Shown here piece by piece: positions 1-11,160 of a stretch of DNA of 64,000 nt. The stretch's first letter is position 1. Each line of letters begins with the position of its first letter. The notes beneath the pieces are model-generated. The model had not been told where the DNA came from. It did not search any database and saw nothing but the letters and a program-made list of their open reading frames with translations. Location: the NCBI GenBank assembly GCA_037179385.1, contig CM074179.1:70265806-70329805 (forward strand), written 5' to 3'. A program made the position numbers and the translations under genes. The DNA is from Holothuria scabra. Taxonomy: Eukaryota > Echinodermata > Holothuroidea > Aspidochirotida > Holothuriidae.

Positions 1-44
<44 letters not shown>
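1..44. repeat. (AT)n microsatellite at window edge
   Basis: Perfect AT dinucleotide run from the first base; it probably continues outside the window. Confidence 0.95.
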
Positions 45-46
<2 letters not shown>

Positions 47-262
47 TTCTGTGTATGTATAAGTGGTACCTTATTTAGTTCCGGTCTAGTAATTTTCTAT
101 TCCTCTTTTATTCCTTGCTTTTTATGTCTATTTCGTTAGAGAGTGTTGGAGTCTTCTTGTCATTTTGGGTTGTTTTCTTGAGAAAGGCACTGTGTTGCTT
201 AAAATTTGAAATAGATTCCTGAAACTGAAACTACAAGTTGTCTTGTTTCTTCATTTATGGTT

Positions 263-264
<2 letters not shown>

Positions 265-294
<30 letters not shown>

Positions 295-440
295 GTATAT
301 ACATATATATTTATATATATATATACATATATATATATATGTATATATATATATCGGTCGAAAGTGTTGTAGTAATAAATTCGAACATGAATTTTATACC
401 GACCTACTATATACACATATATATATATATATATGAATGT
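265..440. repeat. interrupted (TA)n microsatellites
   Basis: Three blocks of TA/TATG repeats separated by about 50 bp of ordinary sequence. An open reading frame runs through them only because TA repeats lack stops in that frame; no gene is called. The surrounding stretch 45-1040 shows nothing else I recognise. Confidence 0.9.
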
Positions 441-1059
441 ATATCTGGATTATACCTTTGGTCAGCAGTCCATGTTATTAAAATCTGCATTAGGTGGTCA
501 TTTACAATAAGCGCTTATTTTCGTGAAGACCGATTGTTTAGGAGCCTGTTACAACCATCTATGCATGTGTTTTTAGTAAAGTTATACCCAAATATGATGT
601 CTTTCCTGCGCCCTCTTTATAGTCACTTTTTGTGGAGATTGTACTTATGAAATATGTATTAGAACGTGTAATATGCCGTTGCGTTCTCTAAAAATGTACC
701 TTAAGGAGGCACCAAATTGTTGCCCAGTACCTTTTAATAAATTAAATATATAATTAAAACAAACGGCATACATCTTAAGTATACCTTATACATTGTTGCG
801 GGTGTTGTTTGAGCTTATCATGATAGTTTCTTCTGAATTTTCCAGTGGCCCTATGGAGAGCTACATAAAAGTTTGTGACTGTCGACGAAATGATCATTAC
901 AAATCCATGGCACAGCCATGGGACCCAAGAATGCATGAAGTTATGCTGACATAGCCATGACTAACATAGACAAGTTAGCTACTGCAGAGGGCCTCCTTTA
1001 AGCCACAAAGCTGGTGGCTTTTGAGGGACGACATTTTATTAACTCTATATACCCCACTT

Positions 1060-1680
1060 TCAATGTGCTAGTTAGGTTCTCTGAATCTAAGCTCGAATTT
1101 CTGGATGTTTGGTTGTGTTAAATAATGGCATTATTTCCAGTGACGTGTTCTCTAAACCTACTGATGGTCATCTTTATTGATTACCATCTAGCTCTCATCC
1201 TAAACATCAGGTGACGAGTGTACCCTATAGCATCGCATTGAGGCTGAAACGTATTTGTTCCACCCCTGAATTATTACGCAATCGTTTTATTGAATATAAG
1301 AATTATTTAATAGCTAGAGGCTATGACCCCAGCTGGTAGAGGACCAATTCTACGAGGCGAGCGTATTACCAAGATCTGCCTTACTTAATCCTGTCAAAAA
1401 GAATAACTCTAGTCGAAAATACCCCCTAGTCCTCTATTTCAATCCAGCATTACCTAATGCTCATTCTACCATACGGAAACATATCCACATCCTTCATAGT
1501 TCGCCCCTTGTGACCAATATTTTCCCACACAACTCATTCTTTACTGCATATAGAAGAGGTAAATCCCTTAAGGATCTACTGAAAAAAACCGCAACCCTCT
1601 TATCGTACCTATGGAGAGGGCACTATTTCCAAACTGGGGTGTTTTGAATGTGAACGGAAAGAAATCCTTTATATCAAACT
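1060..1680 (+). pseudogene. Penelope-like element fragment (RT C-terminal part)
   Basis: Conceptual translation, with frame changes and a stop, gives the linker typical of Penelope-like reverse transcriptases: SKLEFLDVWLC, then a frame change, SSSHPKHQVTSVPYSIALRL followed by KRIC, then FNPALPNAHSTIRKHIHIL and YRRGKSLKDLLKK. Further on, a C-F-x-C remnant precedes where the GIY-YIG domain would lie. No open frame survives. It is more decayed than, and a different subfamily from, the copy at 20.5 kb. Its 3' continuation at 1730-2000 resembles a second region at 10.2 kb. Confidence 0.7.
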
Positions 1681-1729
1681 ACATTATTACACATTTGTGG
1701 GGCTACTTTGAAAGAAAAAAAAAACACTA

Positions 1730-2000
1730 CGATTTTATTTTGCTATTCTTTACAGTAAGATTCCCTTTTTCTGCTAATTTCTTCTTTGGTACCTTTTGTT
1801 TGAGGGGGGGGGGGGGATAAAGGCGATTTTCAATTTCCATTCCCATTTCTTTCCATTCTGGCAGACTTGCATATTTCGTGCACGATTTAAAATAATTGAA
1901 GAAGGCTACTTCATTGAAAGAACTTTAAAAGAAAACAAGACGTACGTCTAGACCAGTTGCGGTGCCGCAACAAAGCTTGACGTCATCCATTATTTTGGCA
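1730..2000 (+). repeat. dispersed repeat, copy 1 (possible Penelope-like tail)
   Basis: Shares an ordered series of words with 10190-10560: ATTTTATTT, CTTTAAAGTAAGATTC-like, GGTACCTTTT, GCGATTT, then TGGCAGAC and GTGCA. A GTTGCGG/CCGCAAC inverted repeat sits at its end (about 1956-1971), and a longer hairpin with the same arms occurs near the other copy. Because it follows the Penelope-like fragment directly it may be that element's 3' region; this is inference. Confidence 0.45.
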
Positions 2001-2109
2001 TGCAAAATGACCGTGAGATAGTGCCAATTGTAGTGATCTGTTTGATGGATTTTAAGCATGACATTGTTATTATAAGTCGTTAAGTTTTTTTTCATTCTAA
2101 ATACAGAGA

Positions 2110-2560
2110 AATATAGCCTGTCGAGTAGCCAGTGAAAAGGGTATAACAGTTCGAGAACAATGATCTTAACATTAAATGTTATCGTTCGAACATCGGATAA
2201 TGTAGTTTGAAAGAGACCAAGAAAACAAACTATTCAGATATTTCTGCAGCAGTAAGGCATCTTCTAAAATGCTTATCTTCATATAAAGCTTTTTATCATC
2301 TGCAAACTTACTTATAAGATACAATATGTAAGAGAGCAATCGATATCATTGATGAAAATTAAGGAGAGAATTAAGTTACTATTGATTGCAACTCTTTGAG
2401 ATCTACCATGAAGCCATGAATTTATCCAATCAGCACAATTGCCCTGAACCCCTACCGACGCAGTTAAACCATCAGTGTACCTAATGGAACTTTATCCAAG
2501 GTCTTTGAAAGGTCAAGGTAAATGACATCAACCAGAGGCTGCGGAGTCAATTTTGAAGGG
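2110..2560 (-). pseudogene. LINE reverse transcriptase relic (CR1/L2-like)
   Basis: The minus strand translates, with gaps and stops, to consecutive non-LTR retrotransposon RT motifs: VDVIYLDLSKTLDKVP (the LDFSKAFD box), DWINSWLHGRSQRVAIN, FINDIDCSL, and a degraded FADDTKLY box read as FADDKKLY. The GVPQGS motif is missing through an internal deletion. No intact frame remains. Assignment to the CR1/L2 group rests on motif wording only. Confidence 0.7.
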
Positions 2561-2714
2561 CAGGGGCTAATCATCTAAGTAGCCCAATATGTCCAATAAA
2601 ATGAATGCAGTTTAGTCTAAAATACCTGCACCACTCGGCTAAAAGGTAACGTGCACACACGCAGAGACGGCGGCATCAGCTTTGCGGCAAACACAATCCA
2701 CAGGCTTATTTCAA

Positions 2715-2965
2715 CCCTTTACCGTTGTTTGGATTCTTTTGGAGCCATACGGAGAGCTCAGAGTCACCCAATTGTATTGTTTCACGCGGAGCTCGAAACT
2801 GCGAGTAGCTACACGAAAATTCGGCCACAACAACGAGGGAGACAATTGTTTAAGGTCACGGGGTCAATGGCCTACGGAATCCGATGCGGGGCGGGCTACG
2901 TCCGCTTTTCCGCCCACTTCAGAGGCGCGCAAATATGCCCCCGATCGGAGCACAACCGCGAAGAG
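2715..2965. mobile_element. piggyBac-like MITE copy 1
   Basis: 251 bp. Left side reads TCAA then CCCTTTACCGTTG; right inverted repeat is decayed (CAACCGCGAAGAG) and followed by TTAA. Confidence 0.7.
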
Positions 2966-3069
2966 TTAATCTAATTTTATCTGCACCACTAGGCTAAAGG
3001 GTGAGGTGCACTCACGAAGAGACGGTGGCATCGGCTTTGCAGAAAACACAATCCACAGGCTTATTTCAA

Positions 3070-3317
3070 CACTTTACCGTTGTTTGGGTCCTTTTGGACC
3101 ATGCGGAGATCTCGGCTCTCACCCATCTCTACTGTTTCACGCGGAGCTCGAATGCAAGTAGCAACCCGAAGATTCGGCCACAACAACGAGAGAGACAATA
3201 GTTTAAGGTCACGGGGTGAATGACCTACGGAATCCGATGCGGGGCGGGCTACGTCCGCTTTTCCGGACACCCACGAGGCGCGCAAAGATGTCCCGATCGG
3301 AGCAAAACGGTAAACTG
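3070..3317. mobile_element. piggyBac-like MITE copy 2
   Basis: 248 bp, degenerate ends (left CACTTTACCGTTG after TCAA; right ACGGTAAACTG followed by CTAA). Confidence 0.65.
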
Positions 3318-3420
3318 CTAATCTTATTTTATCTGCACCACCCGGCTAAAGGGTTACGTGCACACACGCGGAGATGGTGCATCGGCTTTGCAGTAAACGC
3401 AGTGCACATGCTTACTTTAA

Positions 3421-3671
3421 CCCTTTACCGTTGTTTGGGTCCTTTTGGACCGATGCGGAGAGCTCGGCTGTCACCCATCTCTAATGTTTCACGCGGAGCT
3501 CGAAACTGCGAGTAGGTAACCGAAGATTCGGCAACAACAACGAGAGAGACAATAGTTTAATGTCACGGGGTCAATGGCCTACGGAAGCCGATGCGGGGCG
3601 GGCTACCTCCGCTCTTCCGCCCGCTCCCGAGGTGCGCAAATATGCCCCGATCGGAGTTCAACGGTAAAGGG
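3421..3671. mobile_element. piggyBac-like MITE copy 3
   Basis: 251 bp with TTAA on both sides. The inverted ends are CCCTTTACCGTTG and CAACGGTAAAGGG. It shows no transposase coding capacity. Confidence 0.8.
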
Positions 3672-3775
3672 TTAATCTAATTTAATCTGCAGCATCCGGC
3701 TAAAGGGTTACGTGGACACACGCATAGACGGTGGCATCGGCTTTGCAGTGAACGCACTGCACAGGCTTATTTTAA

Positions 3776-4026
3776 CCCTTTACCGTTGTTTGGGTGCTTT
3801 TGGACCCATGGGGGAGAGCTCGGCTGTCACCCATCTCTAATGTTTCACGCGGAGCTCGAAACTGCGAGTAGCTATCCGAAAATTCGGCAAAAACAACGAG
3901 AGAAGCAATAGTTGAAGGTCACGGGGTCAATGGCCTACGCAAGCCGATGGGGGCGGGCCACGTCCGCTTTTCCGCCCACTCCCGAGGTGCGCAAATATGC
4001 CCCGATCGGAGTTCAACGGTAAAGGG
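3776..4026. mobile_element. piggyBac-like MITE copy 4
   Basis: 251 bp, intact 13-bp inverted ends, TTAA on both sides; nearly identical to copy 5. Confidence 0.8.
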
Positions 4027-4130
4027 TTAATCTAATTTAATCTGCAGCATCCGGCTAAAGGGTTACGTGGACACACGCATAGACGGTGGCATCGGCTTTG
4101 CAGTGAACGCACTGCACAGGCTTATTTTAA

Positions 4131-4381
4131 CCCTTTACCGTTGTTTGGGTGCTTTTGGACCCATGGGGGAGAGCTCGGCTGTCACCCATCTCTAATGTTT
4201 CACGCGGAGCTCGAAACTGCGAGTAGCTATCCGAAAATTCGGCAACAACAACGAGAGAAGCAATAGTTGAAGGTCACGGGGTCAATGGCCTACGCAAGCC
4301 GATGGGGGCGGGCCACGTCCGCTTTTCCGCCCACTCCCGAGGCGCGCAAATATGCCCCGATCGGAGGAAAACGGTTGAGGG
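4131..4381. mobile_element. piggyBac-like MITE copy 5
   Basis: 251 bp, TTAA on both sides; the right end carries substitutions (AACGGTTGAGGG). Confidence 0.78.
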
Positions 4382-4397
4382 TTAATCTCATTTTATC

Positions 4398-4494
4398 TCA
4401 CCACCCGGGTAAAGGGTTACGTGCACACACGCAGAGACTGTGGCATCGGCTTTGCGGTAACACACTCCACAGACTTATTTTAGTCTAATTTTGT
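4398..4494. repeat. 97-bp monomer lacking the MITE (empty site 1)
   Basis: Same sequence as the non-MITE part of the full units, uninterrupted. At the insertion point it reads TTATTTTAGTCTAATTTTG, i.e. TTAA has become TTAG (4480-4483). Confidence 0.85.
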
Positions 4495-4583
4495 CTGCAC
4501 CACCCGGCTAATGCGTTACGTGCACTCACGCAGGGATAGTGTCATCGGCTTTGCAGTAAACGCACTCCGCAGGCTTATGTTAA

Positions 4584-4841
4584 CCCTTTACCGTTGTTTG
4601 GGTCCTTTTGGACCAATGCGGAGAGCTCGGCTGTCACCTATCTCTACTCTTCCACGCGGAGCTCGAAACTGCGAGTAGCTACCCGAAGATTCGGCCACAA
4701 CAACGAGAGAGACAATAGTTTAAGGTTACGCGGTCAATGGCCTACGGAAGCTGATGGGGGAGGGGGGTCGGGCTACGTCCGCTTTTCCACCCACTTTCGA
4801 GGCGCGCAAATATGCCCCGATCGGAGCACAACGGTAAAGGG
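4584..4841. mobile_element. piggyBac-like MITE copy 6
   Basis: 258 bp, TTAA on both sides, intact inverted ends; a short G-rich expansion near 4755-4768 explains the extra length. Confidence 0.78.
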
Positions 4842-4856
4842 TTAATCTTATTTAAT

Positions 4857-4956
4857 CTGCTCCACCCGACTGGAGGGTTACGTGCACACACGCAGAGACT
4901 GTGGCATCGGCTTTGCGGTAAACACACTCCACAGACTTATTTTAATCTAATTTTGT
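4857..4956. repeat. 100-bp monomer lacking the MITE (empty site 2)
   Basis: Uninterrupted monomer with a single intact TTAA at 4942-4945 exactly where the full units carry TTAA-MITE-TTAA. Confidence 0.88.
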
Positions 4957-5045
4957 CTGCATCACCCGGCTAATGGGTTACGTGCACACACGCAGAGACG
5001 GTGGTATAGGATTTGCAGTAAACGCACTCCACATGCTTATTTTAA

Positions 5046-5305
5046 CCCTTTACCGTTGTTTGGGTTCTTTTGGACCCATGCGGAGAGCTCGGCTGTCACC
5101 CAACTCTACTGTTTCATTCGGAGCTCGAAACTGCGAGTATCTATTCGAAAATTCGGCAACAACAACGAGAGAGACAATAGTTTAATGTAACGTGGTCAAT
5201 ACCCTACGGAAGACGATGGGAGGGGGGGGGGGCGGCTACGTCCGCTTTTCCGCCCACTCCCGAGGCGCGCAAATATGCCCCGATCGGAGCAAAACATTGA
5301 TAGGG
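5046..5305. mobile_element. piggyBac-like MITE copy 7
   Basis: 260 bp, TTAA on both sides; right end mutated (ACATTGATAGGG); contains a G homopolymer near 5221-5232. Confidence 0.75.
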
Positions 5306-5409
5306 TTAATTTAATTTTATCTGCACCACTCGGCTAAAGGGTCACGTGCACACACGCAGAGACGGTGGCATTGGCTTTGCAGTAAACACACTCCACTGGC
5401 TTATTTTAA

Positions 5410-5494
5410 CCCTTAACCGTTGTTTGGGTTCTTTTGGACCTATACGGAGAGCTCGGCTGTCACCCATGTCTACTCTTTCACGCGCAGCTCGAAA
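5410..5494. mobile_element. piggyBac-like MITE copy 8, truncated
   Basis: Starts after TTAA with CCCTTAACCGTTG and ends abruptly after CTCGAAACTG, where the tandem array ends and unrelated sequence begins. Confidence 0.7.
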
Positions 5495-5685
5495 CTGTCT
5501 TGGAGGAGATAGCAGACAAAGCCAAATTTCAGACTTTCCTGTTAAACTTATAAGCTGTGACTGCCTGCCTTTTTAGTACGCTATATCTGGAACAGGCGTT
5601 CTAGACACTATTCATATCCTAGCTTACACGCTAAATATACAAAGCTTCCCAGGGCTGTAACTATGTGATCTGGGTGGATCAATAG

Positions 5686-7113
5686 TAGGGATGCACCGGA
5701 TCCAAAATTTTGGATCCGGCCGGAACCGGATTTTGCCGGAACCAACTTGAAATCCGCCCTGACTTTTTCCGTCCGGAACCGGATTTTTTGCAATGCAGAT
5801 GAATGAAGTGAAATTCAGAAAAGCAGAGAAAATCTGGGATAGGAGTTTAATACTGCTTTGTAACGTGATGTTTTTGTGAAGGACAAATGGGAAATGTCTA
5901 TAAATTTGTCTTCAAGTATTGTACAAGTGTATTTTACCTAATTTTTTAACCACAATTTGCAGTATAATAGAAAAAGGGCATGAAAAACTACTGTAGCGGG
6001 GGGGGGGGGGGGGCAGGGGAGTAAGAGCTCTTTGTATTTTCCCTCCCTAAGTGAGTATTTGTAGAGAAAACACCTGAGGAAATATTGATAGTTGTTTTGC
6101 ATATATCAGTTTGTTCTTTTTGAACTATAGTACATCATAACTTTTTCAAAACATTGTACAAATTATGTAGAACAGTAATACTTGGCAAAGAGAGTCCTTG
6201 GATAGTGATTACTGAATGTACTGCTCATATGTACTATAAAAAGACTCTAGGGGTCAGGTTTTTAACTATGCACAGCACCATTGTTTTATACACCATTTCT
6301 AGTATTAAAACATGCCATGGTATCTAAAAACTGAAGCACATTTGTCATCAATAATTTTTTTGGGCAGAGATGTATCACAATTTCTGACATTACGAATTAT
6401 GTTCATAACATCATATTGTGTGTACTTAAGTGTGTGTGATTAATTATTAGGGACAGAAAACATTGATAGTGACCCCATCGGCAACTTTAATTTGTAATGA
6501 GTAATGTCTTTTGAAATTCAAGATGAAACTCATTTCCTGCTTGTACTACACAACTTTAATGGGCAAGTGTGTGCTAAGAAGTAAAGAAAAGTGTAAGTGT
6601 GTATATGTAGACAACCGAATACAATTAAACAGTTAACTGAAACACTGCCTTGAATGATGTGACTCAAGTACAACTATAATATGGATTATCTATTTTGTAC
6701 AGTACTACTGTGCACTGCAGTAGACTTATTTAAATTGCATGAAAAGTCTTTTCATCCATTCAGATTACTTCACACAGTTGGAGGAATTTGAAGTCATATT
6801 TGTTACAGTACATGTACATATAAATTGTTACAAGTACATGTAAATCAGTTACTTTTATAACTTTGTTGCCTTTTTGGTCAGTCATTTTTAAGGGCTTAAA
6901 AAGGTGTTCAAATGTAATATAACATGCACTGATAAGCTACCATTTATGAACTTTAAATAAAGTCTGTGACAGGTTTGTTTTAACTTAGATTATGTACATA
7001 ATGCTACCCAAGTTTACAGAAAAATCTTGCCGAATTTAACAAAAAATCCGGCCGGAACCAGAACCGGATATTTTTTCACTATCTGGCCGGACCGGATATC
7101 CGGTGCACCCCTA
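5686..7113. mobile_element. hAT-type non-autonomous DNA transposon, 1.43 kb
   Basis: Ends are TAGGGATGCACCGGA and TCCGGTGCACCCCTA, inverted repeats differing at one position. They are flanked on both sides by the identical 8-bp duplication ATCAATAG (5678-5685 and 7114-7121). An 8-bp target duplication and a TAGGG-GTGCACCGG end are typical of hAT elements. The subterminal 100 bp at each end are rich in CCGGAACCGGA words. The interior is AT-rich, carries a G homopolymer near 5998-6014, and shows no transposase frame, so it would need a transposase in trans. Confidence 0.88.
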
Positions 7114-7734
7114 ATCAATAGTAGTCCATCAATGGTCACTTCTCGGTGCTTGCTATCACAAAACAAGGAACAATTGATACTCTGTGCAGCTTTACACGAT
7201 AACTGGCAAAATCCTCGTAACCAATTGTCATAAATAATAAGCTCATTAACAATTGATAAGAAAAAAGGTTCAAGCATTCACTTCTCTTTGAACTGGTATA
7301 TTTTGCTACTACCTTTTATTTTTATATTTACAAAAGTAACTGTAACTTATTTTCGAACAAAAAAAAAAAAAAAATGATGCTATCCTTTGCACAAAAGCCC
7401 AACGCCATACCTGAATGAAAAGGCTAACACACTGATCTTTATTACTGGATTGCACAACCCATTGTGTAAGCATGGGTCTATGTTATTGAAGCTCACAGTT
7501 GTCAGCTGGCACCACATTTCTAGGACCCACATAGCACAACAAAAAATTGATGTAATTGGATTCCGCAAAAGGCGAAAGTGTATTCACAACTTGTACTGGG
7601 AATTGTTAGCAACTATCAATATAAATCCAAATGAATAAGAGGGTCTAGAATTTCCATAATAAGAAAAAAATGCTATGCAACTTCAAGAAAAAACATCTTG
7701 CCTGCTTTTGCTGCCTGTCTGCTATGATGATGTT

Positions 7735-7998
7735 TGTTAGATGGAGTTTTACAGCCCAGTTTCTAACCAATTGGTTTAGTCGAACAGGCCACAGTTTTCT
7801 ATGAAAGCTATGTTGATGCTACAAATTCACAAGTCATGTGGAAATATGTCACCCAAGAAGAGTGCGCTGAAACCATGGTCACTGAATGGCAGGATAACTT
7901 GTTGTGATGTATGTTGACTTGGACTAACAATGTCTCTGCTACACACAGAGCAGATTCAAACAACGCTCTCTGTATAGCAGTATAGCCTAAAAGCAAAC
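7735..7998 (-). repeat. dispersed repeat family X, copy 1
   Basis: Begins TTAGATGGAGTTTTACAGCC and ends TATAGCCTAAA. It is similar in order and spacing to 62205-62510, and its head recurs at 47988-48040. Minus-strand frames of copies 1 and 3 share LGYT near the start and similar residue spacing, which may be chance in a shared repeat. Confidence 0.5.
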
Positions 7999-10129
7999 AC
8001 TTGTAGCCTAGTCTGTTTCTTTATCCAACCATTTGCATTCCTTGAAGCTAGTTAGGTTGTTAAAGTAGGCTCCTGATGTTACGAAGTGTGAAGACTTGTC
8101 TCTTCAAAGAATAGCCTTTGGTACTGGCTGGATTTTACATAGCTTTCCTCCTTGACGAGAGCCATCGTGGGATTCTTAAATTGGTGTCCCTTCTGTCATA
8201 CCAACTTCAAACTCTCTTCAGTGTTTCAAGAGCTTAGTACCCCCATGTTCGACTCGGGATAGATGAGAATCATGTTTTTCTTCTAAGAAAATGACCAGGT
8301 ATAGGGTTAGGATTATGAACACTTAGCAATATGTAAGGTAAGGGTCACATACTAGGCCCGCAGACGGGGGGGGGGGGGTCGGAGCGTTCGAACAATCCAC
8401 CCCAACTTGAGAGAGGTCAATTTGTCCAGCCCTCAGTGTGTTTAAAGGGTCTGCTATGAAATTTTTTTCTTGACATATTGAGGACCAATTTCCGTTTACT
8501 TCTTCAAAAGTGGTGTACTCACTGTACTGTGTGGAGTTCCTGGGAAAAAAGAACTTCTGTTATGTTCAAAAGCCCCCTGAAATGCTCCAGATTGCAGGAA
8601 CGCAGATTTCAAACTTTTCCGAGGAAACATGTATCAGACCCCTAGCAGCTGCATGCTTAAATGGAACATTCTGGGCATATTTGAACCGTGTACTGTAGGC
8701 TTCGAAGTTTCAGAATAATTTGATTTTACCATGTAACATATCAACTACATATTATTATTTCTGCATTACAATCAGTATCACTCACTACGTACTGTACTGA
8801 ATTTTTTTTCCCCCTTTGTGATAAGCTAATCGAGACTAATCGCTAAACGATCGCAAATTTTTGAGATTAAACGTTTAGGCCTAGTCCTTTTGCTAAACGT
8901 TCAAAGCCCTAGTATGAAATCTATATACATCGAAAGTCGATTCACTCGTGGTGTATCAGATATATCTGGGTGTGTGTTAATACGGCAATGATTTCTTACA
9001 AATTACCTATGTATCTACAACATAAAACTCTTTTAGATGTTTCAGCTGATACATTAACTAAGACAGTTACAGGCTACAACCTACAAATATTTGCAAGCTT
9101 TTACCCAGGCCTAAGTTAGGCAAGGCTAAATGATAACTCATTTCTTTATTAGTATTAGCCTAAAGTTAGGCCTAGGCTAGCCTATAACATTAAATATCCT
9201 AGCCTAGGCCTACGCCTGTCTCCACGTGAACACAAAACAATATTTTATTTGGTAAATCCTTGAAAATATACTGCAATAACTCATTACTACTACTTCTTCT
9301 TATTACTTACTAGACCTACTTATGACATCTTTCTATCAAATACTACTAGTACTAGCTATATAAAATACTAACACTGTTCCCACTACCACACTTACCGACA
9401 CATGGCACAGTTACTATAGTAATAACTAACGTTAAGCCTAACGTTAGGCTTGGCCTAAACCTTACGATAAACATACACCCCACACCGTACCGAATCAGAA
9501 ACAAAAGTCTACCAATTTTCGTTGAACTAAAACCCCCACTTTCTTTAATACTTAACAAAAAAAAAATTACCTATCCTTGCCTCACTTCTTTAGACCAACA
9601 GTGAAAACTAGTGTTAAACCAGTGTTATCACATTCTATCGCACCAAGTTCTCTCCACAGTGACAACACTATATAACTCGACCCATACATTACTACATGCA
9701 CAATACGACTCAGTCCTGCATTCCTTTTGCACTATAGAACATGTATTACATAGAAGCGCCTTACTACCAATAACATGCTCCAAATCGTCATATCTCCAAT
9801 TCAACAAATACACGAAACGCGTACATATACTTCCTACCATTTACGTACAACGTTACTGTTAGGATTACTTCCTTGAACCCCATGCAAAACACATTGTCAA
9901 CCAATAAAAAACCAGTTCTTGATAACACACCTCTGTGGTCCTTGTTTTAAAAATAGACACCGCCCAAGCGATTTTTTAATCAAAATTAACCATTTTAACA
10001 CCCTTGCCAAAGGTAAACGACCTTCAATAAATGATATACATTATGAAACAACATTCCCTACAACTTACACCATATCACATACCCATAGAACCGCCCGTCT
10101 CGGAGGAGTTAGTGGTAATTCCTAATTTT
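7999..10129. other. non-coding stretch, AGGCCTA-rich part near 9.1-9.5 kb
   Basis: No gene recognised. A G homopolymer lies at about 8365-8378. Between 9100 and 9460 the sequence is full of AGGCCTA/TAGCCTA words, low-complexity non-coding sequence. The short open frames at 9352-9862 overlap on both strands and match nothing I know. Confidence 0.6.
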
Positions 10130-10560
10130 CGGCTCTTGTGTCGACTGCTATGGTTGCGGCTGCCTGCGTGGCAGGCACCGCAACTGAAAACTCTACCATT
10201 TTATTTTTCCGTTCTTTAAAGTAAGATTCTTTTTCTTTGTTGTTTCCTTCTAATTTCTCCTTCGGTACCTTTTTGTTTTTGGATAAGAGCGATTTCGAAT
10301 CGATCCTACTTGATTCAGTCCTGCTTAATCCCTCTACCCACGCAGTGTATCAATTCAGTAGTTAAGAGAACATACATGATTACGTTTTTGGCTTCCCACT
10401 TTCCATTGTGGCAGACACGCTAGTAATTTGTGCAAGGTGTACAGGGAGCTTCATGAACCTGTAGCAGGTTAAAATGATTTGAGGAAGGAGAATTCAGGTA
10501 AAGTGTACGACGAACAGTTTATCACCAAGGAGCTCTAGTGTTCCTTAACGTCGACCTGAC
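10130..10560 (+). repeat. dispersed repeat, copy 2, with a 13-bp-stem hairpin
   Basis: Counterpart of 1730-2000. At 10132-10165 GTTGCGG-c-TGCCTG and CAGGCA-CCGCAAC form a near-perfect hairpin with a 5-nt loop; copy 1 has a shorter version of the same arms. It then follows copy 1 word by word (TTTAAAGTAAGATTC, GGTACCTTTT, GCGATTTC, TGGCAGAC). Confidence 0.45.
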
Positions 10561-10785
10561 CATATGCCAAGATGCCAAGTAGAAAGAATTTCTTCTTCCT
10601 AATTGGTGCAAGAAGTGTATTAATCCTAGCCTAACTGATCGAAGGGAGTATAGAAGAACATTATGTTAAGTGGCCTTGTTGCTTACCATATTGAAACTAC
10701 GTACTATATCAGAACGGTTACTTGTATGAGTAAAAGATGCAAAAATTCAAATGTCCATTAACTTCGGATTGCAGCTCCATCAGTA

Positions 10786-11110
10786 GTATGGCGAGCAATC
10801 GGTATCATACCATTGGGAAAGGAAATACACTTATTTACTCCGACATACACGGATTTAAAGTATTCAATATTAAATAAAATTGACATGTACCAATTTAAAT
10901 CGACAAATACTATTTTAATCGACATTTACCAACTAAATTCAACATATACCAAATAAATCTACATTTTACCAATTGAAATCGACAAACACCAATATAAAGT
11001 GACAAAAACCAATTTACGTTGAGATATACCAATTTAAGTTGACGTATACATTGACACCTACCGGTTTGCCTCATTAGGTTATTTGATATCACGATTTCTC
11101 AACCGCCACA
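10786..11110 (+). repeat. 20-bp minisatellite element, copy 1
   Basis: Starts GTATGGCGAGCAATCGGTAT at 10786, followed by about eight imperfect 19-21-bp units of the form TATACCAATTTAAATCGACA (10880-11050). An inverted copy with the same terminal word lies at 26590-26885. The far end (11070-11105) is only a weak match to an inverted terminal repeat. Confidence 0.7.
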
Positions 11111-11160
11111 AAGGACATGGTCGATGTAATCCGCCAAAGTTTTACCACTTTGTACGCATT

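Larger units (their letters stand above)
2626..5494 (+). repeat. 355-bp tandem array of composite monomers
   Basis: Unit starts (CTGCACCAC-like) lie at 2626, 2981, 3333, 3687, 4042, 4398, 4495, 4857, 4957 and 5321. Full units are 352-364 bp; two short units are 97 and 100 bp. Each full unit is a ~97-bp monomer interrupted by a ~251-bp TTAA-flanked insert (listed separately); the short units lack the insert. The units at 3687 and 4042 are nearly identical, so part of the array amplified recently. The last unit stops inside its insert at about 5494. Reading frames over the array are shadows of the repeat. Confidence 0.95.

Noticed and set aside
2626..5494. CRISPR-like spaced repeats
   Set aside because: The units are continuous tandem copies in a eukaryotic genome; there are no short repeats with unique spacers. 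The same holds for the 145-bp array at 58.8 kb.
2651..5576. Recurring frames of 60-107 codons on both strands
   Set aside because: They repeat with the 355-bp array and differ by frameshifts between units, so they are not under coding constraint.
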